Translations under genes and position numbers: made by a program
Assembly (NCBI GenBank): GCA_036785705.1
Contig: JAWUZG010000032.1
Location: 11,302,001-11,366,000 of the forward strand
Source of the DNA: Acanthornis magna
Lineage: Eukaryota > Chordata > Aves > Passeriformes > Acanthizidae
Length of the DNA: 64,000 nucleotides
Direction of reading: 5' to 3'
The notes under the pieces: generated by a model
The model's input: the letters and a program-made list of their open reading frames with translations, nothing else
What the model was told of the DNA's origin: nothing
The model's database searches: none
Shown here: positions 47,355 to 61,438 of the stretch, piece by piece
How positions within the stretch are numbered: the stretch's first letter is position 1
Layout: each line of letters opens with the position of its first letter

Positions 47355-47564
47355 GCTTCTCTGGGAAGCTAATCCTCCATGACTTGCCCGGAGAAGTTGT
47401 GGATGTCCTATTGCAGGAAATGCTGAAGGCCAGGTTGGAGATGGGGCCTGGAGCAACCCGGTCTAGTGGAAGGTGTCCTGCCATGATAGAGGAGTTGGAA
47501 CTAGGTGGTTTTTAAGGTCCCTTCCAACTCAAGCCATTCTGCGATTCTGTGATCATTCTATGGC
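47355..47564 (+). mobile_element. CR1 LINE 3' end (sense)
   Basis: Blocks in CR1 order: GGGAAGCTAATCCTCCATGA, CCCGGAGAAGTTGTGGATG, AAGGCCAGGTTGGAGATGG, GGTCTAGTGGAAGGTGTCC, GGAACTAGGTGGTTTTTAAG, TCCCTTCCAACTC, then the terminal repeats ATTCTGCGATTCTGTGATC and ATTCTATGG. About 210 bp, with complete 3' terminus and 5' truncation. Confidence 0.92.
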
Positions 47565-50500
47565 TTCAGGGCATGCTCCCTCAAGCATTTTCTGGACTAT
47601 GCCTCATATATATAGTGTGATGCTTTTCTGCTTATTTCCCTAGAGATTATTCTTAAAAGGTATGTATAGGAATATTCTCACTTTTCTGTAAATTAACATA
47701 AGTAGGCATACCTTAGAATGCCCATCTTTATAAACAATTCATGCATTTAGAAAAAAGTTGTACTTTAAACCTGCAGTCCCATAATTTTTGCTTCTGCAGG
47801 CCTCAGCTTTATTAAGATTTAGACACATATTTAATGCCAGAAATTAGGATCCAGAATGTACTATAATGCACTTACTTCTACACCATTTAAAAAAATAACG
47901 AAAATATTAAAACACTTTCCAAGGTTTTTGCTGTCTGCTACATGCCACTTGGAAACGAAGGTATTCAACTTCTGTTGGCTCTGAGGAAAGCCACAGATAA
48001 CAGCTTCAGGTGCCACTGCAGTATCTTCCATACAATTCCTTTTTAAAATACTTGTGCAAATTTTTAGTATTGAAGGTAGTTAGTGATTAGCAGTAGTAAT
48101 CCTGAGAAATCCTCTTCACCACATAGGTTTTTTTAAAAAAAATTCTCAGCTGAATCTCACAGCTGACAAGGGCTCCTCTGTGCAGACTAGACACTGATCA
48201 GCTCAGTCACAAATTCCATCTGATAAGCTGTGCTGACATAACTCCTAGAAATTTTGAAAAGTTGGATGCAGTCTATGGAGAAATGGTTCCTCTTTCCAAA
48301 TAAATTTCCCATATTCACCAATGGCTTGAATCCATTGAAAATCACTCCAAATGCCAGATTGTTGACACCACACCTCTGCCAAAACCTCATAAAGTATTTT
48401 TGGCTTGATATTGAGTCATATACACTAAGGAAGATTTTGACCTAGAAAATTATTGCCTTGCAGTGAACTAAAACCACAAAAGTTCTTCAAACTATCCTCA
48501 TCTTGCTGCACCCTCACCTGATAAGTGCTGCAAAAATCCTAAATAAGAGGAGAGGGAAAAAAGTTAGGAAACCTGAAATATAAGAGTAATTTCTTCAGCG
48601 AAAAATATTGCCTTGGAATCTCAAAGATCCAAAATTCTATAAATATACATACAGAAACGGGCATGCACTAAACATTAATATAAATTCTTAGCAGCATTGT
48701 CATTGGAATCTATTAGTTCTATCCAAACTTTCCAGCTAAACACATTTGTATTCACATAGCAAGGAGTTACAAGAATTTTAGGAAGCCTGACGTGTCACAA
48801 GAAGCTGTAGAAATGAGGCAGGCACCTTTTCCTCTGAAAAAATATATAAAATCACTGCCTCAGTGTGCTCTACAGCACCTCCAGCTTCCAATATGTATAC
48901 AAAAAGTTAACAATACGTTGTAGTTCCCAAAGAATTCATGGGATTTTCAGTATGAGAAGGCATAAGAGGATGAGAAGTAATGTGCAGAGCTAACTAGCTC
49001 CTGATGAGAACTCCAAGAATGCTTTGGAAGTGTATGTGCAGATGTGCTTTAAAAATAAATTAAACCTTAAAGATACTCTCACTGTAGTATAGTTTGACAT
49101 ACCACCATTTGAAGGAATTAATAACAGGAATTTAAAATTTAGAGTCTTTCATGTGCTTGATCAACAGGCAAAAATCAGAGGGTGCTTAACCAGGCAAAGT
49201 ACTGGAAAGAAACCAAGTCTAAGATGGAAGCATATTGTAAGAAACACAGGTGGCCAGAACATGAAGTTACACTAGCACAGATCCTCCAAATTCACCAGCT
49301 CTCTAGATTTAGTTCAGTGTTTCATGGCAATATCAAAATTCTCCTTGTCTCAAGACAATAAGAGTATTTAAAACATTGCCTTCCAATTTTAACTGCTTTT
49401 TATTTGTTGATTATATAACTTGATACATGTAAAATTCTACTGTTAATTGTCTTCCAGTCTTGAATATCATTGAGAGTAATTGCCAACTAAACCGTAACAG
49501 TCAATGTTGATTGTGAAACCTATTATGTATTTTTCTCATTTGTTTCCCAATTGTCTTTTTTGTACTGCTAAAATTTGAAATTGTCATTAAAGAGATAAAC
49601 TTTAAAAGATGACAGACATATTCCTTGAAAAGCCAGAAGAAACAAGTAATTTCATTTTTAGATAATAAAACTATGTAATAAATTCAGTAAATCAAACATC
49701 AACTATCAAGTGATCTGTATCTTTTATTGTAGTAGAGCCACAAATAATTTTTGATCAGTTTAAAACCAATTGAACAGCTGTTGTCTTCAAACTTTTATTC
49801 TGAATCTAACATGCACTCAGTCCTAATCCGGCACAACATTTTAGAGCAATGCACAAACAAATGTCTTTCCTGTTTCTAACTGAGGATATCCTTTCATGTA
49901 ATTTTTTTTCAGTTGTCATATGGAAATCTGTAACTGTTTAAAGCATCACAATAACCAAATTAAGCAAAAAAGACTTTACGGTACCTTCGAGCTAGTTATT
50001 ATTTCATTCCCATCATAATATAACATACTCTTACTTTTCCATTTTTCTTTCTTTCCCTGTTGGTGAAACTGTAGACAAATTAAGAATAAACTGGTGCAAT
50101 ATACATAATAACTTTTTGATACGGGGAAAAGCATTCAGACAAATGTAGCACAAGTTCAAGAAAAGAAACAGAAAGCTAATTATTGTAAAGTTGCTAGGTT
50201 AGCAAAGGACATTGTCATGTAGATGTAAAATCAATTTGCAAGCCAAAAATTTTCTGCACAAATTTACCAAATGTTCCAGTGAGCAGATTCAAGAGGCATT
50301 CCTTGTGTTCTTCGAATTTGGCTTCCTGGAAATTTCCTCTTTATTGTTCAGGCATACTGCTTTTTGCCCACCTTCATAGGAATGTAAAATTTGTTAAAAA
50401 AAAAAAAAAGATTTCTGCTAATTCACGTCACCAGGAAACAAAAACAAGTTTCCTGTACTAGACTTGCATTTTTATGGTTCATAGCACAGTGTAGAACATT

Positions 50501-52009
50501 GTGAATTCTTAGGACTTTTTTTAAAGTTGAGATACACTAATGCTGACTGGGTGCAAGGGGCATAATAATTATGGACTGGATGCTTTTCACCCACTTGTAT
50601 GCAAGAATTCTTCTACTTTAATGGCAATATTCCTTTAACCTAGAAAAAGTCTTGCCATACAATAATTTGTCCATGCCTGGGTTGTCCAGCAGACCTGAGG
50701 AACTGATTTAGAAAAGGAAGACATCTATAACTAATACTTGCATCTGTAAAAATAAGGGAGCCTCCTGATACTTGTACGTCTCTTTAGCCAGGTGGACTTG
50801 ACTACAAGAATAGCAAGTAATTTTATGAGCTTCTAGCTGCTCCAGGGACTGGGGAGACCTCATGAATCTGCAGGGTCTCAGGAAATATTCTGAGAACTGT
50901 TCATTGGCCCAGAGGGGAAATGAATGAGGAAACTTCGTGATGCAAGTCTGTGAGGACCTACTTTCTCTTGGCCTCGTCTGTACTTTCTCCTCAGGGAAGG
51001 GTTTTGATTGTGTCCCTGATTTAGGCATAGGAGTTTGGCTCTCCAACATGTGACTGAATATAACCCACATTTTTAAAGCTGGAACTGTACTGACGAGATG
51101 CCAAGTAGCTAGAAGTGCACATCCAAAACACTCAGCTTATTTATTTTCCATTTACTTTCTCTCCCCAAAAAGGTTTCTTTGTAATATGCTCATCTGTGGA
51201 CTCAAATCTTTCTGCTTTTGAGACTTTGAGACGTCATATTGTTAGGTCCTATTTTAGTGAAGTGTCATCTAAAAAGGCACGTGCAAGCTCTAACCAAAAA
51301 AAAGACAAAATCTGATTCGAAAGCACCAGAAAAACCACACTTTTGCTGAGCACCAGGGGGGATTCAAGTGTTAAGTACTCCCATAGCATCAGAGATAGAG
51401 GTTTGTTGAGGGTGTAAATGGCCGCTGATCATGACAAAGACTGCCTTAAGTCAGCAGGATATTTGTATGGTTTATTTAATCACACATAGCTTTAAACTTA
51501 TTATAAAGTAAATCTTTCTAAAACTTACCCTAGATAGTACTCTGTTCCATGCACTTTTTGAAGGGTCCTGAATTTCAGAATAGGATCTCTTAAAGTCTCT
51601 GCAAGGGTTCCGGTGCATTCTGATATAATATAATTTTCGTATTTTCAAAGCAAATTTTTAAATCCAAGAAAAAACAATTGTTTCACAAAATATGCTGGAA
51701 AATATATTCCCTTTCTAAACAGAACTTATTTTAGCAATATTTTCATGAATGAAGTAACAAATAATCTCAAGAATATCTTTGCTGTCTCATAAAAAGGGCT
51801 TCCCTGATATACCCACAGAAATTTTCTGTAAATTTATGTATTTTTTGTTAAACCTTGCAAAGGAAAATTGCTCTGCCTAGAATAAAATTATAGAATAAGA
51901 AACTGAATAAGAAAAAAACCTATTTTTTTTTCTCTCTGCTGAGCAACCTACTGCTTTTGAGAAGTTTTTCTCATTGGAAAATACTTCTAATACTGTCCAA
52001 GGTCAAAAA
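47565..52009. other. Non-coding stretch, no recognised element
   Basis: About 4.4 kb of AT-rich sequence with an A14 run at 50396-50409. A 120-codon minus-strand frame at 50708-51070 is open and fairly hydrophilic, but I recognise no domain in it. Confidence 0.5.
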
Positions 52010-52620
52010 GAGACTGCCATTTGCAGGGTGTTTTGTAGGCTGTGTGAAAAGGATCTGCAAGCTCGGTTTAGTTCCCAGTCAACAAATGTCCAACACAGCT
52101 GTCATTAATCGGCATTCCTGCTGGCAGCCTCTGCAAAGAGGGCAAAGGCTACTGTACATGGAAGCTGACCTATTTTATGACTTTATTAGTAATTCTTCAG
52201 AACAGGCTTCTCAGTGTGAGGAAGTGAACACTGGTTCTTACTGCCGTTGCTGGGGCTGTAGGATTCCTTTGGATAAATAAACTCGGTTTCCAAAGCTCCC
52301 AGTCTGGCATTTTTCATACATGCTCAAGCCCACTAAAAAAGAAATATTCATACAAGTTGCACTGTTTGAAACAAAGCATATTAGAACTCCTGCTGAGAAG
52401 GCTATATCTGTTAAGCTTCTTTCCAGAAGGCTATTTGCTAATTAGCTATTCCTGTTTCTTTTTCCAACAATATTGTCACGCAGATATAAACATCTTCTGA
52501 CAAAGCTAATTCTCATTCTTCTATTTAGCTGTCTTTAATTTCTAACACTCTTAACTAAGCTAATTTTCCAGGCAACATTTATTGAGCTTGATGAGCACCA
52601 CCATCATTGTTGGCTAACCC
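52010..52620. other. Possible conserved regulatory block
   Basis: Complex, low-repeat sequence with several homeodomain-type sites: CAGCTGTCATTAATC near 52098, TTTGCTAATTAGCTATTCC at 52433-52451, and repeated GCTAATT motifs. It also has Meis-like TGTCA and CCAAT-like elements. This texture resembles vertebrate conserved enhancers, but conservation cannot be judged here, so this is inference only. An open plus-strand frame at 51957-52280 is unrecognised. Confidence 0.2.
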
Positions 52621-55600
52621 GTAATAAAGCACTACTTCCTATCTATAAAACCACATGCCCATTCATTTTCTACATTCACTTTTCTGGAAGAGGCAAAGTT
52701 TTCAGTATCACTGATGAGCTTTTTTATAGAAAAAACCCTTCTCCTACAACAAGCAGTTTGCTAGCTATGGCCCAACAAACAGCACAGCCTTTAGGGGACA
52801 GTACAAGAGAGAGAAAAGATGTTAAATTTTGGGATTGCAAATACAGTTTGCAACCATGGTATTACAGAATATTAATCTTCAGTCTTATAAACTAAAATAG
52901 CTTAATATGGAAAAAAGAGGATTAGGGAAACTGAGGGAAATTAATTACAAAACACGATGATGAAATTCTTTCCATGTGTAGTTGCACTTCAAACTCTGAC
53001 ACCATTGTTTTGCTTACGACATAAATCCTAAACTGAGAACAAAACACTACTTATTGACCAAGCAGATACTGATATTCCAGTCTAGAAATAAAAATTGATT
53101 TATCGAATGCAAATAACTATTGTTGTTTACTATGTTTCTATCTGTTTGATGAACCTGAAGGACTCACATCCTTGATCAGGAGACATAAAAAGCAATGCAA
53201 ATAAGAGATAGACATTGTGCAAAAGAATCTTTCATGTTTTTTTCTATTCCAATTTTCTCACTTTAAAAATACTTTTTGAACTTAAAACAATTTGTTTCCA
53301 TTTCCTTTTACAGATGTTTATTTCTAACTTTATAAGCTTTAATTTTATAAGAATCTTTTTGCCTTAAATCAGCTTCTGAATTGGACATATTCATTTTCCT
53401 TTTACTCATCAGGTAGACAAGTACAAAATGCTCCAAGATTTTATTAAAAGCATTTTTTTTCTGTTTATAACATGGTTGTAGAGCTTTTAACATTCATGTA
53501 TGCTTTGGGCCATCAAAACTGTTTTCATTGCTCTGTACCTGTTTATTTACCCTTCAAATAGTTTAACATTTGATGTGTTGAATTTTCTCTATGGAAAAAC
53601 ATTAAAGGGAAATTACTCACAGTACAGTGCTCTTGCATATTTTTCCCTCATAGAGTAGATTTTCATACATCACAGACTTCTTGACAAGGTGAGTTCCATT
53701 AAGTGCAGCACACAGATCTTTTTAACCATTTCCATACCACATGACAATATTCAAGGGCAGAGTAACTGATCACTGCTCACCTACTCCAATCTCTCCTAAA
53801 TTTTTCTTTTAGGACTGTTTTATTTGAATGCCACATAAGCACATGTTTTTGACTTACAATGAATCATCACTAAGGACAACATATCAAACCAGCTGAAATA
53901 AGCTTCACAACCTTTTATAGCTGTAATGAATGAATGGCATATATGCCGAATCACACATGTGATTTTTCATCCTTGATAAACGCAGAAGTTTTATAACCAT
54001 TTTATCTGGTTGCATGGAAGTTGTGCAATCAACCAAACAAAAAGGGAGCCATTCTTTATTGTATAAATAGGTATAAAACAACTATCTCACATGAGCAAAC
54101 AAAAGATTTTATGTGTGTCCATTATAAGAACTTGCATGTAACAAACTCCTCATCTTCCCTATAACATATTAAGAAAGGTTCACAAATGTATCATTCTGAG
54201 TCACTGAGCATTTGCATATATGAGTCCTGTCTCTCTGTCTCACTTTTTCCTTCAAATTTAACAGGTTATATAGTGCACCATGGCAATATCGAGTTGCCAT
54301 AATTATAGACAAATGTTTCACAGGAGACAGTGAGACAGTTAGACAGGAAAAGGGATGACACCAACATTTTCAAAGAACAAATTCCATGTATCCGATCTAA
54401 GTCTGTCATTTATTGTTCATATTGGAATTCCTTGAGGTTTTTTCTTTTATTTTTCTCAAACTTTCCGATTGTTTTAATTTCACTGTTTGCAGCTTCAGCA
54501 GCAAGTTTTCATCACATCCATACTTCTGCTCCAAATATGGTGTTCAAGGAAAAAAACAGGCGCTAACATGTTATCTCAAATTAGTGTTTTTCAGGGATTT
54601 AGGAGCAGCAGTGAAAAATCTCTTCCCATTGCAGAGGTGCAGAACAGGACCCTCTTTCTTTCTACTGTTCATATACCAACTGAAATATCCTTATTCCTAT
54701 TGTATTCAATCCCTGTCATTTTCTTTAGATGACCAGTATTTTAGATGCAGAATCACTAACATCTTCTCAACAATTTAACTCATATTTGAAGCTACCAGAG
54801 GTCTTGTCTACACAATAAATTGCACAGCCTATTCTACAGTATCATTTAAAATACTTTTATTCATATCCATGTACCTGCAAGCCAGATTCAGATTCCTCCT
54901 GCTTATCTTTCTAATTCTTGCACTTGCTGAATCTCTCTGGTGATGTTGATCTCTCCTCAGTGCTTGAAGATGGTAATAAGACATTTATCTATCTAGATCA
55001 TTCTATTTAACTCACAAAAGCAAGACAGAATGAATTCAAGCAACTTAATAATTCAAGACCAGTTTATTTCCACCGAATTTATATCAGCTTCTAAAATTAA
55101 TTTTGGACTCCTTACCAAGGATTTTTTACCAGATTTGTTAAAACACTACTAAAAAAAAAAGCACATTGCTTAGCTTTACAGACCAACAAAGCCAACCTGA
55201 AAATATTTCCTAACACATTTAAGAGAAAAAAAAATTAAGCAATAAAGTTTTTTTCTGTCATTCTGTCATAACATGTTGATTGCACTTTAACATTAGCAAT
55301 TTGAATACTATAGTAGATAACTCACATCTTTTTCTAAGGTGTTGAAATATGTCCTCACTGAAACAACAATACATGATTTGAAAAAATTGACATTTGCCCA
55401 TTTTCAACATTGTTCTTATTTGAAAGCAAAGCTACCCCAGTCGTTTTAAAGAATATGTTTTTTAAGCAGACTCCCTTGGTCTAGCATTTGAAAAGTTCAG
55501 GCTATAGAGGAAAGTATCCAGGTCTCACACTGATATTACCAGAGCTGATGAAATGAGTGGTGGTAGGACCGTGTTAACTTGAGATTTAGATATTCTGTCC

Positions 55601-57344
55601 GAGTTACCAGCAATGGAATTATCCCTCCTACATGGCTCGGTGGACCAAGCTGAATTTTATTAATTTTATAAATCTTATGAAATGAAAATCATAAGATTCT
55701 TCACCTCCTTGAGAATTTAGACAGTAATTCAACATCTTGTTACAGATAAGTAGACTTACTTATCATCGTAACACTGAGGATTGGTGGTGATCCAGCTCAT
55801 TCAAAACACCAGTGGCAGGTAGAATGTGGCACCATGATCTGAATGCACTTTGGTGAGGACTAATAATACATCTTACTTCAGGTTTAGGAGCAAAACATCC
55901 ATATGACTTACTGGAAACAGTATGCAATAGGTATTATAGTGAAATAAGTGGAAATTAGACACATTAATTTCCTGCAATTTACAGTAATAACTTGCAGATA
56001 TGCCACTCAGACTGCATGTCTGTCAGATCTCATAAGTTCAGAAGGGTTGGGTCTGGGCAGCAACAGAAGCAGAAATCTCCAAGGAATATCATGCATACAG
56101 CTTGAAGCAATGCTGACAAGTCAGACAATAATTCCTTTCCCTTTGGCTCTACAATGACACAAGCTCTCTCAGTGTGAAATGTGCCCTCATGCTGAGTTGG
56201 TAACATCTGAAGGAGAGAGAATTAATTCAAATAAGTAATTTCTGCTTTCTTGGCTCCATTTCAACTTGATATATCATTTTTCTTCACATCCTGCTCTCTG
56301 AGGAACTCCTGTGACGTTCTCGAGCATATTCTGAAGTGGTTGCAGTGCTTCATCCCAGAGGTGGCCTGGACATCTGCAGGCACTCTGCATTTGGTAGATT
56401 ACCTACATTTTTACAAAAGTTAACCATACTGCATACCATTTTACTGATACAATTTTATACTGTATCCAGGCATGAACATTTGCTATTAAATTAGTTATCT
56501 ACACAGTATTCCTTCAACAATTGTATTGTTCAGATTAAATTTTTTCTCCACTGCTACCTTAACAAAATTTGTTTGGTATACATGCCACCTATTTTGTACT
56601 ATAACCTATCTATTGGACACAAAATTCTTTGAAAAATACAGCTGTGCTATGAAGAACAGGATGTCCCTTTCTGTAGACAAACGTAAATTGTAAGGTTTTT
56701 GGTGGTCAGGCTATAAACTCAAAACATGACATCATGCTTCATGTTTCCATATAAACAAATGTCAACCATATCCCACAGAACTGCAACAGATTATTCTCCA
56801 AAATATTCTTTTTATTATATCTTTTTTTTATTCAATAAGAAGGAAGCAGAGTATATCAGAAAGGTAAGGGCAAGCACATGAAGAGTCAGAACTTGTATAT
56901 AATATCTTTCTGTCCCTTACAAAATTGCTACATCAGAGTTGTTGTTTCAAGTCTCAGCGGTGTTTCAGCAGAATGCTACCTTGCATCCACATCTGGCATG
57001 GGTATTTGGCTGGTTGGAATCCTACGGACAGCTGGATGTTTACATTGTGTTTTAACCCCTATAGACAGTTAAACCACACATAACCACTTACTCCTTCTTC
57101 AATGGGTAGGGGGAGAGAATAGAAATGTAAATCAAAGGGTGAAAACCAGAACAGTCCTTGGATGATAAAGTTGGACAAATTCAGCTTAGGGACGAATTGA
57201 CACCTTGTTTGATGGACATTTTTCCTTTGAAACTAATTTATCGGAGTAAAATTTTGCTAGCAATGGTAAGAACCCTTGTGGAGAAAATATAATAATCTCT
57301 GAGAACTGTGTTCTAGTTCAAAGTAGAGAATGCCTGTGGCCTAA
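52621..57344. other. Non-coding stretch, no recognised element
   Basis: About 4.7 kb of AT-rich sequence with short T and A runs (for example 53452-53460 and 55151-55160). Overlapping plus-strand frames at 54330-54778 conflict with one another and match nothing recognised. Confidence 0.5.
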
Positions 57345-57400
57345 GTGATGTTGGAGGTCAAATTAAATTATCAAAGTGATCCCTTCTGGCATTCTGGAAA
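57345..57400 (+). mobile_element. Possible very old CR1 tail
   Basis: GATGTTGGAGGTCAAATTAA and ATCAAAGTGATCCCTTCTGG followed by CATTCTGG loosely follow the reptile/bird CR1 tail pattern (GATGATCACAGTGGTCCCTTCTGGCCTT). Too short and diverged to be sure. Confidence 0.3.
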
Positions 57401-57720
57401 TGGCATCTTAGATTCAATCTTTCTACAACTGATGTTTCAAAAGTGTCTAATATAAACATTAAGAAGAAAATATGAAAGTCTAAGCTTCACAATCCAGAGC
57501 CAGAGAACACCTCTGTGACTTTCCTATGCTTTGTTCATAAGCCAGAGGCAGATATAAACACCTGCACAGCACATATTTTTAGGAGTTTATTTATTTATTA
57601 GTGTGTGATAATCTAAAAAGACTTTCATGTAGATACCTATCAGGAGATCAACAGTGTTTCTACTTATTTTGAAAGGAGTTCAAAATAGCAACCACAAGTT
57701 ACAATGCCAAACCAGATCTT

Positions 57721-57798
57721 TTTTAGAAAGCCTATTTCCAGCCTATTTTTGCAGACAGATTTGTCTATCATTTCCTTTATAATGGTAAACCAAGATGG
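57721..57798 (-). repeat. 78-bp inverted repeat, copy A
   Basis: On the minus strand this segment matches 58910-58987 on the plus strand at 69 of 78 positions without gaps (counted by eye). Both begin CCATCTTGG and share AAATGATAGA and AAATAGGCTTTCT. Similarity falls off sharply on both sides. Both copies are open in the same frame, with some changes silent and the others conservative. No known repeat family is recognised. Confidence 0.85.
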
Positions 57799-58909
57799 AA
57801 AGAAAAGAGAAAGGAAATAACATGTTTTAAATGTAATAAGAAAAGCAATATTCCACTTTTCTGATTTGCTTAGTCTGCACAGTAAAACCAAAAGGGATAT
57901 GAAGTTTCCAAAGCCATTATGTTCTGTATTGGAGGTTTATATCGGAAATTTATATCTTTTTAACTTATATATTTTTATAACAGAAGTGACAACAGTAGAA
58001 ATGCATAATTAAATAATAGTTTAAGTGCCCTTATTTTTAAGGCAATAGAGGCTATATTCCATCTCAAGACATAAATATAGTCCCAAACCTAACCCTGGAC
58101 CAAAGAATATTCAGTGATAACTTCTTTCCTATGTTTCACCTTAACGATGTGAGTCTGAGCTCCAGGTCTTCTACATGTAGGTGTCTACATGCATGCTAGA
58201 AGTGCTCCAGGGCCCTAGAAATTACCAAGATGTTGAGGTTACTGGCTGATATCTGTCTGCTTCACATCTTTCATCGATTTGTGTCTGGCATCATGGACAT
58301 ATCAGACATGCACTGCTCACATGGGTGCTAGCTGGCAGGCTGGGTGGACTCAGTTGTGCTATTGGTCCTCAATGGTGTCTCACAATATCATATGGACCAG
58401 AACAAGGTTTTGGGTTTTTTGTAGCTGAACCAGACACAGTGGTTTCTTTTAAGCTGATCTGAATCAGCTCATGCTTAAATACCAACAAATACAAAATTTG
58501 TATCTTCTTAGAGTGCCTGAACCTCAAAAGGATGAAAGAAATTATGGAATGCTGTGCTTCCTGCAGAATTTACAATTTCAGGACACAATGAGTCACAAAG
58601 TTTATTTGATTTCAATAAAGTTCTGACAAGAACTAGATCAAATTCAGATTAAGTTCTTTTTGATTTTCTGTCATCAGGATACACTTCAAGAATCTATCAT
58701 GCACTCCCACAGCACAAGGTGAGGAGCCTGCCCTTTACAAAGGAGTACTGATATCTTTTGCTCTCATGAAAAAAGCAAACTGCAACCAAGCTTCAAATTA
58801 TGGCAAACCCTTCAGGGAAATCAACTACCTTTTTCCATTAAGTTCTTCTCACCACCTTGTAGGAATGTGACCCAGTAACAGAGTGTGTTTGAATTCTGCT
58901 ATTTACTGT

Positions 58910-58987
58910 CCATCTTGGGTTACAGTCATAAAAGAAATGATAGAGAAATCTGTCTGCAAAAGTAGGCTGGAAATAGGCTTTCTCAAG
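58910..58987 (+). repeat. 78-bp inverted repeat, copy B
   Basis: Partner of copy A (57721-57798, opposite strand), about 1.1 kb away. The intervening sequence contains no other recognised element. Either both are relics of one dispersed element or one was copied locally in inverted orientation. Confidence 0.85.
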
Positions 58988-61380
58988 GGATTTCTAACAT
59001 CATTGGCTTCCCTTCAGGCTGGAAATACCACAAAAGCAAGCTTTTTGTGGTGTTTGTATTTCAGCACATCTGTTTTTATGGCCCACTGAAACCAGGAAGT
59101 TTAGAGCAAAGACAAATGAAAAATCACCTCAAGAAAACTTAGAGTCAGAGCTCCAATTCAAGTTTAAAGAAATATTCAATTCCATTGTTATTTTAGCTTA
59201 TGTGCTCATCCACCCCTAATTGTTGAAGCAGTTGTTTGAAACCTCTAATAAATAAGCTAAATAAGTATGTAAAGGCAAAGTACAAAAGTGAAGATGTCAA
59301 AACAATTCTCATATTCTATTTTTAACTAATGTTTGACAGGTCACCTTCATCTATTTAAGATGGCAGAACTTATCAGAAATAATGGATGGCACTCCTAAAT
59401 TGGTGATAGGATTAACAGCAGTGATGGTATTAAAGCCCAGAGGGTTTTTTCTAATATCTATTGCCCTTCTAATCCTTAATTATATTTTTTCTGCTATCAG
59501 CCATTATTCAGCTTCTCCTCTGTCACATTCTCTTTCCCCTTCATTTTCTACTCACATTTTTCAGTAGGAAAAAGCTTCCTGAGGATTGTAATGTAAACAA
59601 AATTGTAGAAAGGAACAAAAGTCCTTTAAGGTAATCTTACACTCTTATAAGATGTCTGCGGTAAGAAAAAGTTTATTTTACAAATATCTCCGAGCATTTA
59701 ATAGAGCTTTTCATTGGTATGGAGATGTAGAAAGTTTAAACATATACATGAGTGTTTATTGAGATAATTGCTTAGAAAATTCTGCATTTTCATATTTTCA
59801 GTTGCTTGTAGGAAACTCTATACAGTATAAGATACAGTCATTTGTATTAGACGTAGGAAATGGCATCAGAAGAGAAAACTTGAAAGAAGCAAAGTTTCTC
59901 TAGTAAATTTGTACCATTTGTAATGACACTTATGTATTCTTATTGAAGAATTTTGTTGTATTTTTCAGCCACGTATGTCCGCCTTTGGAACAAAATTTTA
60001 CAGAGTAAAGGATCCCAAAAACCTTTAATAACTTCTTTTTAGGTCTATTGTCTAGAAGTTTTTAGGCATGGTCAAAATGCCTTTAAGACATTACAGTGGC
60101 TAAATGAGTTCTTCTCCCATGGCCAAGGAGCCAAAAGATTTAAGCCAAATCAACTCTTCTGTTTTCCCTTGAATAACAGAGAATCCACAAAATTGCTGAT
60201 ACTTGCTTTTAAAAAGTAAGTATTCTAAAATGCCAGCAGTGTTTTCTGTCCACTTCATTCTATCTATGCCAGATGCTGTGAGGAAATTTTTTTCTTCCAT
60301 TTTGAAGAGAAATGTCATCTGCAGTCTGTTAGATGTGCTTATGCCTAATCACAAAATAATCCAACTTTCTCAGTGAAGGAATCTTTAAATATAAACTTCT
60401 GTGTTTTTTTAATGGATATTTTTACTGCTTACTTTCAGATTAACTTTCTGCATCACTCTCACAGATATTTCTGCATGGAAATATATTCAAACACTTAAGC
60501 TTGGGTTTTGCCTGTACATCACATAAAATATACCTGACTGGCACCCAGAAATGAAACTCTGTCAAGCGGGAATATTGACCTATGCTAAAATCATGAATCG
60601 GGAAATTTTCTAGTGCCAGAACAGAATATACCTCTTTGACATGCAGACAGATTCTGCTGTCTCATCCTGCCTTCTTCCACCTAACAGACATTTTATAAGA
60701 CACTGAAATATCTACTTGATGTACGTGAATCAAAATATTACTCCTTTCATTGCCATGTCAATCTGCAGTTGCTGTACTGTGAGGCTGCAGCTGTGCTTTT
60801 GCAGGCAGGCTCTAATCTACTTCAGGCTTTGGAAGCTCTGTCTACAACTGAAGAAATGTGGCAGATATTCCAAGTTCTGTGGGACAATTCTTGGTAGTGT
60901 TTACCCAGAACATATGCATTTTATTCTGGTTGTGGAATCAGAAAATGCAAAGGCCACAGAGATCTTTGAGGTCATTGAAGGTTGACAGAGGACAAGGAAA
61001 AAGGTGGCAGAGGAGAAGGATATGTGCTATAGTTGAGCTGGGGGTGTTCTCCATGCTCTCCTCCTGGAACTCATGGACAAACTGCTCCTCATTTTAAGAC
61101 AGCTGGTGGCAGTGTGTGGAGTTACAGTCCAGGAAGTAGCTCATAAATACTGGCTGAGGGATAACATTGTCAAATTGCATAAGTATCTGAGAAGCCACAG
61201 ATGTCTGAATTCATTAACAGTTCATTTTCAAGAGCAAAAAATGTGAGGTTTATTTTCAATGTTGTTTTGAAAAATTATAAACCTTCTGTTAGTAGAAAGA
61301 CTTTAAAATGCAAATGTTTTAATTTGTACAGCACTAAATTTTGCACAGCAAAAAATGTCTAAGCCTTTATTTGTATCTTG
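58988..61380. other. Non-coding stretch, no recognised element
   Basis: AT-rich except for a slightly G+C-richer patch at 60765-61140 containing overlapping frames (60716-60985, 60858-61097) that I do not recognise. Confidence 0.5.
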
Positions 61381-61438
61381 CCTTCTTTCTCCAGCTTTCT
61401 CCAGCTTCCTTCCTTTCTTTCCATCCTTCTTCTCCCCC
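61381..61438. repeat. Polypyrimidine tract with CTTTCTCCAG tandem unit
   Basis: CCTTCTTTCTCCAGCTTTCT and following C/T-only sequence to CTCCCCC, including two tandem CTTTCTCCAG units. Low-complexity; mirror-repeat-prone. Confidence 0.85.

Noticed and set aside
50708..51070. 120-codon minus-strand frame with a CYSC motif and hydrophilic stretches
   Set aside because: No recognisable domain and no convincing acceptor/donor pair; the length is within chance expectation for the number of frames examined.
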